From NCBI GenBank assembly GCA_016206385.1, contig JACQRS010000410.1, positions 1-5,762 of the forward strand: a stretch of 5,762 nucleotides of DNA. Reading direction: 5' to 3'. Within the stretch, counting starts at the first letter, position 1, and the number at the start of each line of letters is the position of its first letter. Source of the stretch: Candidatus Rokuibacteriota bacterium. Its GTDB lineage: Bacteria > Methylomirabilota > Methylomirabilia > Rokubacteriales > CSP1-6. Made by a program: the position numbers and the translations under genes. Below the pieces are notes generated by a model. It was not told where the DNA came from, did not search any database, and saw nothing but the letters and a program-made list of their open reading frames with translations. Below, piece by piece: positions 1-4,416 of this stretch.

Positions 1-4
1 GAAC

Positions 5-29
5 CGGGCTCCCCCGCGGGGGGAGCCCG
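5..29. repeat. Perfect GC-rich inverted repeat (strong hairpin)
   Basis: The arms CGGGCTCCCCC (5-15) and GGGGGAGCCCG (19-29) are perfectly complementary over 11 bp, with a 3-nt GCG loop. Neither strand has a T-run after the stem, so this is not a textbook intrinsic terminator. It could end transcription of a gene to the left, or it could lie in the leader of the leftward transcript controlled by the fluoride switch. The structure is certain; the role is not. Confidence 0.6.
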
Positions 30-32
30 TGT

Positions 33-55
33 GCGCGGCGTCTATGGCGCCGCGC
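33..55. repeat. Second GC-rich inverted repeat beside the first
   Basis: GCGCGGCG (33-40) pairs perfectly with CGCCGCGC (48-55) across a 7-nt loop. It sits 3 nt from the preceding 11-bp hairpin, so two strong hairpins lie in tandem in the first 55 bases. There is no adjacent T-run on either strand. On the minus strand both hairpins would lie in RNA made after read-through of the fluoride-switch terminator. Confidence 0.5.
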
Positions 56-86
56 CGATTACCCATACTTTCCCGCCATGAGCCAT

Positions 87-116
87 AAAAAACCCCCACC
101 GAGCTTTCGGTAGGAG
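87..116 (-). terminator. Intrinsic terminator of the fluoride riboswitch
   Basis: On the minus strand, CTCCTACCGA (116-107) pairs with TCGGTGGGGG (102-93) over 10 bp, including G-T (RNA G-U) wobbles, around an AAGC loop. Six T residues follow at once (92-87), giving a textbook intrinsic terminator. Its 5' arm takes in bases 113-116, which also form the 3' strand of the aptamer's main stem (113-117), so folded aptamer and terminator cannot coexist. Fluoride binding should therefore favour read-through toward the left edge. The overlap is seen directly; the ON-switch direction follows from what is known of crcB-motif switches with this arrangement. Confidence 0.88.
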
Positions 117-163
117 TCATCAGCCCCGAGCTGCGGGGCGGTTTAGGCGAACTCCATCGCCTG
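108..163 (-). ncRNA. Fluoride riboswitch aptamer (crcB motif)
   Basis: Read on the minus strand, this segment has the landmarks of the crcB motif in order: GGCGATG, a GGAGT stem strand, TTCGCC, TAAACCGCCCC, a short loop, GGGGCTGATGACTCCTACC. Three pairings support the fold: main stem GGAGT (155-151) with ACTCC (117-113), apical hairpin GCCCC (139-135) with GGGGC (127-123), and pseudoknot GGCG (161-158) with CGCC (149-146). The TGATG and CTAC segments around the 3' strand of the main stem match the conserved positions as I remember them. This class binds fluoride through magnesium ions and usually controls fluoride exporters such as CrcB/Fluc or CLC-F, or fluoride-tolerant enzymes. The controlled gene would lie leftward, mostly or wholly outside the window. 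A potential -10 box (171-176) sets the transcript start almost at the aptamer's 5' end. Confidence 0.92.
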
Positions 164-170
164 TCGAGCG

Positions 171-176
171 ATTGTA
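171..176 (-). promoter_or_regulatory. Likely -10 box for the fluoride-riboswitch transcript
   Basis: The minus-strand hexamer TACAAT matches five of six positions of the sigma-70 -10 consensus. A start about 7 nt downstream would fall near the A at 164, just before the aptamer, as expected for a riboswitch leader. No convincing -35 lies 16-18 nt upstream, so the promoter may be weak or activator-dependent. Confidence 0.5.
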
Positions 177-204
177 CCAAATACGCTGTGACAATAGACT
201 TCGT

Positions 205-252
205 AGGGTCGGGAAGTAGGAAACGGCTCGAATAAAACCGTTTTTCGACCTT
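205..252. repeat. Nested inverted repeats in the divergent intergenic region
   Basis: An outer stem pairs GGTCG (207-211) with CGACC (246-250) and can extend by two pairs to 205/252. Inside it, AAACGG (221-226) pairs with CCGTTT (238-243), with two possible wobble pairs outward. The inner hairpin is followed by a short T-run on the plus strand (to 245), so it loosely resembles a rightward terminator, although no gene lies directly upstream on that strand. It could be part of an unrecognised structured RNA. I know no family that matches. Confidence 0.4.
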
Positions 253-258
253 TAAGCT

Positions 259-278
259 GCGGGGGATTTGTTCCCCGC
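259..278. repeat. Inverted repeat, 8-bp stem with TTTG loop
   Basis: GCGGGGGA (259-266) faces TTCCCCGC (271-278) around the loop TTTG, with one G-T wobble. It lies between the leftward riboswitch promoter and the rightward antitoxin promoter. Its function is unknown; it may be a structural element or part of a short RNA. Confidence 0.4.
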
Positions 279-281
279 CAG

Positions 282-295
282 GTCCCGTGAGGGAC
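282..295. repeat. Short inverted repeat, GTGA tetraloop hairpin
   Basis: GTCCC (282-286) and GGGAC (291-295) pair perfectly around GTGA, a GNRA-type tetraloop when read as plus-strand RNA. It directly follows the 259-278 hairpin and ends 8 bp before the TTGACA box of the toxin-antitoxin promoter. The GNRA loop hints at a plus-strand RNA, but this is a weak argument. Confidence 0.35.
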
Positions 296-303
296 TAACA
301 GTC

Positions 304-332
304 TTGACAAATGTCGTGACATATATTATCCT
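304..332 (+). promoter_or_regulatory. Sigma-70-type promoter of the toxin-antitoxin operon
   Basis: A perfect -35 TTGACA (304-309) is followed after 17 bp by TATCCT (327-332), four of six -10 consensus positions. An alternative -10 is TATTAT at 324-329, but its 14-bp spacing is poor. A start around 339-341 would leave a very short leader before the ribosome binding site. The region is markedly AT-rich compared with its surroundings. Confidence 0.65.
311..322. promoter_or_regulatory. Palindromic operator candidate inside the antitoxin promoter
   Basis: ATGTC-GT-GACAT is a 12-bp inverted repeat lying between the -35 and -10 boxes. A bound repressor here would block RNA polymerase. The neighbouring GACA inside the -35 box also forms an inverted pair with TGTC at 312-315. 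Xre-type antitoxins commonly repress their own operons through such sites, so this is the natural target of the adjacent HTH protein. The palindrome is seen; the binding is inferred. Confidence 0.5.
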
Positions 333-341
333 GTCCTTAGG
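316..341 (+). repeat. Direct repeat copy 1 bracketing the toxin-antitoxin module
   Basis: This copy covers half of the promoter palindrome, the -10 region and the run up to the ribosome binding site. It aligns with 1238-1262: both start GTGACAT, share TATT, CCTG and CTTAGG in order, and match at 22 positions, allowing two substitutions and two short indels. Confidence 0.45.
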
Positions 342-347
342 GGGTGA
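340..347 (+). promoter_or_regulatory. Ribosome binding site that sets the antitoxin start
   Basis: GGGGGTGA lies 5 nt before the ATG at 353. The in-frame GTG at 344 falls inside this Shine-Dalgarno-like run, which argues against it being the start codon. Confidence 0.6.
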
Positions 348-352
348 GCGCC

Positions 353-706
353 ATGACCAAAACGCTTGAACGCTGGGATAGGACCCTTTCGAAGATTCGC
401 AGGGAGCTGGCTCTCTCGCAGGAGGATCTGGCTCGCGTTTTGGGAGTTAGCACGCGCAACCTCGTTCGCTGGTTGGGCGGCGACGTCGAGAATCCAGGCG
501 AGTCGCACCTTCAGAATATCCAGGCCGTAGAGGCCATCCTGGAAGAGGCCGCCAAGGCGCTCAAGGCCGACAAGGTGGCTCTTTGGTTCAGGACTCCAAA
601 CCCGGTCCTGGCCGACCTGCGGCCGCTCGACCTCCTGGGCAGCCGGACAGGCCAGGACCGCGTCAAGGCCCTCCTCGGCAAGATCCGCTGGGGCATCCCC
701 GCGTGA
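353..706 (+). CDS. Xre/MbcA-type antitoxin of a RES-Xre system
   Basis: This 117-residue protein has the two parts expected of an antitoxin that neutralises a RES-domain toxin. Residues about 21-41 form a helix-turn-helix (LSQEDLARVLGVSTRNLVRW) of the Xre type. Residues about 76-117 form the MbcA/ParS/Xre C-terminal toxin-binding domain, recognised by NPVLADLRPLDLL, a G-x-x-x-V-x-x-L-L pattern and a terminal GIPA. In characterised members this C-terminal end reaches into the toxin's NAD+ pocket. I chose the ATG at 353 over the GTG at 344 because the latter sits inside the ribosome binding site. The stop overlaps the toxin GTG in GTGA, indicating translational coupling. The protein probably represses the promoter through the palindrome at 311-322. 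By hand count of the first 45 codons, about 70% end in G or C, against about 85% at the start of the czcA-like gene, which hints at a different history. Confidence 0.9.
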   Translation: MTKTLERWDRTLSKIRRELALSQEDLARVLGVSTRNLVRWLGGDVENPGESHLQNIQAVEAILEEAAKALKADKVALWFRTPNPVLADLRPLDLLGSRTGQDRVKALLGKIRWGIPA

Positions 707-1233
707 GTCCGGAGTCCAGCCCCGCTCTCGGCAATCTCAAGACCCTTCCCAGGATCCATCTTAAGGCGACGTTCTACCGGATGGTGAGGGCCGAGGACGC
801 CGACGCTATCCTTTCGACGGGTCCCAGCTTCGCCTATGGAGGCCGGTACAATAAGGCGGACGAGTTCGGCGCGCTGTATCTGAGCGAGGCGCCGGCCATC
901 TGTGAACAGGAGAAGCTAAGGCAGGTCGCAAACCGGCCGGAGCTCCTCCCCGCTCAAGTACTCGGCGCCATCGAAGTGGATATCCGGGACGTGCTCGATT
1001 TGACGGACGCGGCGAATCAAAGGGCCCTCGGTATTTCCTTCGCTCAGCTCACGGATCCTCTGGATTTGACCCTGCCGCAGGCCGTCGCCGAGGCCGCCAG
1101 AGCCCTCGGGATCAACGCCCTGCTCGTTCCGTCTGCGGTTGCGGCCGGAAAGAATCTCGTCGTCTTCGAGGATCGGCTGACTCAGCCGAGCTGCAAGGTC
1201 AGGACGGTCAAGACCCAAAAGTGGCAGGCTTAG
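703..1233 (+). CDS. RES-domain toxin (NAD+-degrading)
   Basis: This 176-residue protein is a RES-domain toxin, named for conserved Arg, Glu and Ser. Visible landmarks are FYRMV (24-28), GGRYN (46-50), ALYLSEA (57-63) followed by a Glu-containing helix (E68, E70), and PSAVAAGKNLVVF (143-155) carrying the Ser. Characterised relatives (MbcT of Mycobacterium tuberculosis, Res of Pseudomonas putida) destroy cytoplasmic NAD+ by phosphorolysis or hydrolysis and so stop growth. The key residues are present and the frame is unbroken, so the toxin looks active. The frame is open further upstream, but the GTG at 703 is preferred: it overlaps the antitoxin stop in GTGA, has GGGG 9 nt upstream, and begins just before the conserved domain. 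The upstream extension is Pro/Gly/Arg-rich shadow coding. A KVRTVKTQKWQA tail follows the domain. The gene converges on the czcA-like gene. Confidence 0.9.
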   Translation: MSPESSPALGNLKTLPRIHLKATFYRMVRAEDADAILSTGPSFAYGGRYNKADEFGALYLSEAPAICEQEKLRQVANRPELLPAQVLGAIEVDIRDVLDLTDAANQRALGISFAQLTDPLDLTLPQAVAEAARALGINALLVPSAVAAGKNLVVFEDRLTQPSCKVRTVKTQKWQA

Positions 1234-1237
1234 AGCG

Positions 1238-1262
1238 GTGACATTTATTGTTCCTGCTTAGG
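1238..1262 (+). repeat. Direct repeat copy 2, after the toxin stop
   Basis: Imperfect copy of 316-341, beginning 4 bp after the toxin stop codon and filling most of the 34-bp gap between the convergent genes. It has no TTGACA box upstream and lacks the left palindrome arm, so it is unlikely to be a working copy of the promoter. It may be a remnant of duplication or insertion, or chance similarity of AT-rich sequence. Confidence 0.4.
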
Positions 1263-1267
1263 TTTGA

Positions 1268-4200
1268 TTATTCCACGGCCGGCCGCTTTCTCTCTTCCAT
1301 CCACTTATAGAGCGCCGGAAGGACGACGAGCGTGAGAAGGGTCGCGGTCACGAGGCCGCCGATGACGACGGTCGCCAGCGGCCTCTGCACCTCCGCCCCT
1401 ATTCCCGTGTTGAGCGCCATCGGGACGAAGCCGAGGCTCGCTACGAGGGCGGTCATCGCCACCGGCCTGAGGCGCACCTGCGATCCTTCCCTGGCGGCCT
1501 GGGCGGGGCTCGCGCCCTTCTCGCGGAGCTGGCCGAAGAAGGTGACGAGCACCATGCCGTTGAGGATCGCGATGCCCATGAGCGCGATGAATCCGACCGA
1601 CGCGGATACGCTCATTGGGATGCCGCGCAGGGCCAGAGCGAACACCCCGCCCGTCACGGCCAGCGGGATCGCCGCGTAGACCAATAGCGCCTGGCGCAGG
1701 TTTCCGAACGCCCTCCAGAGGATGAGCAGGATCGCGATCAGAACCGCCGGGACGATCGCCCCCAGCCTGGCGCGGGCCCTCTCGAGGTTGCGGAACTGTC
1801 CGCCCCAACTCACGCTGTAGCCGGCGGGCAGTTCCAGTTTCTCGGCCACAGCCCGCCGTGCATCTTCCACGAAGCTGGCGATGTCACGGCCGGAGAGGAA
1901 GACCGCGACGGCGGCGTAGCGCTGGCCATAATCGTGCGCGATCGTCGTCACCTCCGCTTTCTCTTGGAAGCGGACGACCTTGCTGAGCGGGATCGTTCCC
2001 CCGTCCATGCCCACGGGCAGGGCCTGGATCGTCTCGACGTTCTCCCGGAGTTCCTCCTCGATGCGCAGCACGATGGGGAAGCGCCACTGCTGCTCGTAGA
2101 AGCTTCCCACCTCGCGGCCCGCCATTGCGGTCTGCAGGAGCCCGATGACGCGCCGGATGTCGAGGCCGTAGCGGGCGATCGCCCCATAGTCCGGCTTCGC
2201 GCTCAGAACAGGGCTCTTTCGAAGGGCGGTCAGAGCGTCCATCTCGACCTCGCCGGCGCCGGGGATCGACTCGATGATGGGAATAGCCTTCTCAATCAGG
2301 TCGATGAGCACCGGCAGTTCCTTGCCATAGATCTTCAAGGTAACGTCCGCCCGGCTGCCTTCCAGGATCTCGCTGAAGCGCATCTCGATAGGCTGATTCT
2401 CGCTGACCTCCTGGCCCGGAACCTCCCGCTCCAGCGCTTCCTTGATGGCCTCGTAGACCTCCTGCTTCGTCTTGCGCCGGCCGCCTGGGCCCGCCGACCA
2501 GCGGGACCGGTCCTTTCTCAGGATGACGAAGGTATCGGAGTACTGTACGCCCATGGGGTCCGTCGCGGACTCGGGCGTCCCGAGGCGCGAGAATACGGAC
2601 TCGACCTCCGGCACCCCCGCGATCACCCGGTCGCTCCTTTTCTGCATCTCCAACGCGGCGTCGACCCCGATGTCCGCGGCCCGCGTGAGATTGACGACCA
2701 GATCCCCCTCGTCCAAGGGCGGCATGAAGTCCATGCCCATTCGCTGGAAGACGGCCGCCGCCCCGGCCAGGAGCAGCAGGGCCGGCGCGACCGCCAGCAC
2801 GGGCCGCTGGAGACAAGCGTCGAGCACCGGCTGATAGGCGTTGCGCAGCAGCCGATAGACCGCGCGTTCCTCCGCTCCTCCGCCGTGCGGCGCCTTCAGG
2901 AACAGGTAGGCCAGCACCGGCATCAGAAGGACGGCGACGAGGAGGGACGCCCCGAGCGCCATGAGCACGGTGAGCGCCATCGGGTGGTAGAGCTTTCCTT
3001 CGACGCCTTCGAGGGAGAGGATCGGAACGTAGACGAGCATGATGACCAGCAAGCCGAGCGTCACCGGCCGCACGACTTCGGACGCCGCCTCCTGGACGAG
3101 CGCGAGCCGCTCGGCCGGGCCGAGCGTCCCCTTGCGCGCCTCGATGCGCCGCAGCGCGTTCTCGATCATGACCACCGCGCCGTCGACTAGGAGCCCGAAG
3201 TCGATGGCCCCCAGGCTCATCAGGCTCGCCGAGACCCCGAGCCAGCGCATCCCGAACGCTCCAAACAGCATGGAGACGGGGATCGCCAGCGAGACGAACA
3301 GCGCCGCACGCGCGTTGCCCAGAATGAGAAACAGGACCGCGACCACGAGAGCCGCGCCCTCGGCGAGGTTCTTGGCCACCGTGCGCAGCGTCGCGTCGAC
3401 CAGAAAGCTCCGCGTGTAGACCGTCTCGACCTCGACGCCCGGCGGCAAGGGCGCGAGTGCCAGCGCGCGGTCCACGTCCAAGGCGACCTGCCGGGAGTTG
3501 GCGCCGCTGAGCATCAGCACGATGCCGAGGACGGTCTCTTCCCCCCGGAGCGTCGCGCCTCCGGTCCTCTGCGAGAAGCCCTCGCGCACGTCCGCGACGG
3601 CCGAAAGCGGCACCGGCCGGCCGCCTACGTCGAGTTTCACCGGCACGCTCCGGATCTCGTCGAGGCTCTCGAGACGTCCCGAGGCCCGCACGATCACCTG
3701 CCGTCCCTTGGGCTGGATGTAGCCGCCTCCCGAGTTTTCTCCCAGGCCCTCCAACCGCTCAAGGAGCTGCTCGATGGAGAGGCCGTGGCGGTCCAGGCGT
3801 TCTGGGTGGACCTCGATGTGGATCTCCTTCTTGTAGCCGCCGGTCGAATCCACCTCGGCCACGTTCTTGACCGCGCGCTTGAGGTAGGGGGCGATCACGA
3901 AGTCCTGCACGGTGCGCAGGGTCAGGAGGCATTCGCGCTCGGGCTTGGCGGCGAGCTCGGTCCCGGGCTTGGCGCGGACGGCGTACATCAGCACCTCTCC
4001 CAGCCCCGTGCTGATGGGAGCAAGCTCCGGCGAGAGGCCTTGCGGCAGTTCGCCTCGCGCGTTCTGGAGCCGCTCGGCCGCCTGTTGACGGGCCCAATAG
4101 ATGTCGGTTCCCTCTTCGAAGACGACGATGACCTGCGACAGCCCGTACTTCGACAGCGAGCGGACTTCCTTTGCCCTGGCGATCCCGGCCATATCCGACT

Positions 4201-4405
4201 CGATGGGGAAGCTCACCGTCTTCTCGATCTGCTCCGGGTCCAGCGCGCCGGTCTTGGTGTTGACCATGACCTGGACCGGCGTGATGTCGGGAACGGCATC
4301 GATCGGGATGTGCGCCAGCGAGAAGAGACCGGCCCCGGCGCCGAAGGCGAAGAGGATGACGACGGTCGCTCTGTTCGCGAGAGCCCAGGCGAGTATGCGG
4401 TCCAT
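1268..4405 (-). CDS. czcA: CzcA-family heavy-metal RND efflux pump (inner membrane)
   Basis: This 1045-residue protein is a complete proton-driven heavy-metal-efflux RND transporter, close to the family's usual length. It shows one N-terminal membrane helix (about 13-31), a first periplasmic porter region with IPIDAVPDITPVQV (33-46), helices 2-6 (about 345-503), helix 7 (about 535-553), a second periplasmic region starting FMPPLDEGD (560-568), and helices 8-12 (about 881-1034). Helix 4 carries DFGLLVDGAVVMIEN (402-416); Asp402, Asp408 and Glu415 correspond to the proton-relay acids of Cupriavidus CzcA. This DFG/DGA pattern resembles divalent-cation pumps (Co, Zn, Cd, possibly Ni) more than the VDAAIVMIEN form of Cu/Ag pumps; the exact metal cannot be read from sequence. 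The ATG follows AGGAGG by 5 nt, and that site overlaps the stop of the upstream outer-membrane gene, so the two are one operon. No adaptor gene lies between them. No clear terminator follows the stop. Confidence 0.95.
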   Translation of the reverse strand: MDRILAWALANRATVVILFAFGAGAGLFSLAHIPIDAVPDITPVQVMVNTKTGALDPEQIEKTVSFPIESDMAGIARAKEVRSLSKYGLSQVIVVFEEGTDIYWARQQAAERLQNARGELPQGLSPELAPISTGLGEVLMYAVRAKPGTELAAKPERECLLTLRTVQDFVIAPYLKRAVKNVAEVDSTGGYKKEIHIEVHPERLDRHGLSIEQLLERLEGLGENSGGGYIQPKGRQVIVRASGRLESLDEIRSVPVKLDVGGRPVPLSAVADVREGFSQRTGGATLRGEETVLGIVLMLSGANSRQVALDVDRALALAPLPPGVEVETVYTRSFLVDATLRTVAKNLAEGAALVVAVLFLILGNARAALFVSLAIPVSMLFGAFGMRWLGVSASLMSLGAIDFGLLVDGAVVMIENALRRIEARKGTLGPAERLALVQEAASEVVRPVTLGLLVIMLVYVPILSLEGVEGKLYHPMALTVLMALGASLLVAVLLMPVLAYLFLKAPHGGGAEERAVYRLLRNAYQPVLDACLQRPVLAVAPALLLLAGAAAVFQRMGMDFMPPLDEGDLVVNLTRAADIGVDAALEMQKRSDRVIAGVPEVESVFSRLGTPESATDPMGVQYSDTFVILRKDRSRWSAGPGGRRKTKQEVYEAIKEALEREVPGQEVSENQPIEMRFSEILEGSRADVTLKIYGKELPVLIDLIEKAIPIIESIPGAGEVEMDALTALRKSPVLSAKPDYGAIARYGLDIRRVIGLLQTAMAGREVGSFYEQQWRFPIVLRIEEELRENVETIQALPVGMDGGTIPLSKVVRFQEKAEVTTIAHDYGQRYAAVAVFLSGRDIASFVEDARRAVAEKLELPAGYSVSWGGQFRNLERARARLGAIVPAVLIAILLILWRAFGNLRQALLVYAAIPLAVTGGVFALALRGIPMSVSASVGFIALMGIAILNGMVLVTFFGQLREKGASPAQAAREGSQVRLRPVAMTALVASLGFVPMALNTGIGAEVQRPLATVVIGGLVTATLLTLVVLPALYKWMEERKRPAVE

Positions 4406-4410
4406 GGCGG

Positions 4411-4416
4411 CCTCCT
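4411..4416 (-). promoter_or_regulatory. Perfect Shine-Dalgarno of the czcA-like gene, overlapping the upstream stop
   Basis: AGGAGG lies 5 nt before the ATG and shares two bases with the TAG stop of the CzcC-like gene (TAGGAGG). Ribosomes finishing the first gene therefore stop on the start site of the second, which suggests coupled, balanced translation. Confidence 0.85.

Noticed and set aside
1..66. Minus-strand frame from an ATG at 66 to the left edge as the riboswitch-controlled gene
   Set aside because: Its 22 visible residues (beginning MGNRRGAIDAAHTG) resemble no fluoride exporter, two strong hairpins run through it, and the upstream ribosome site is poor. It is left open rather than called.
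344..352. GTG at 344 as the antitoxin start
   Set aside because: This GTG is part of the GGGGGTGA Shine-Dalgarno run; the ATG at 353 has proper spacing to it.
583..702. N-terminal extension of the RES toxin from an upstream ATG
   Set aside because: It lies wholly inside the antitoxin gene in another frame, is Pro/Gly/Arg-rich, and has no ribosome binding site; the GTGA-coupled start at 703 fits the family better.
1934..3190. Long plus-strand open frame (418 codons) opposite the pump gene
   Set aside because: It is the antisense of a clearly conserved CzcA coding region. Its product is rich in Arg, Asp and His with no recognisable domain, as expected of a shadow frame in GC-rich DNA.
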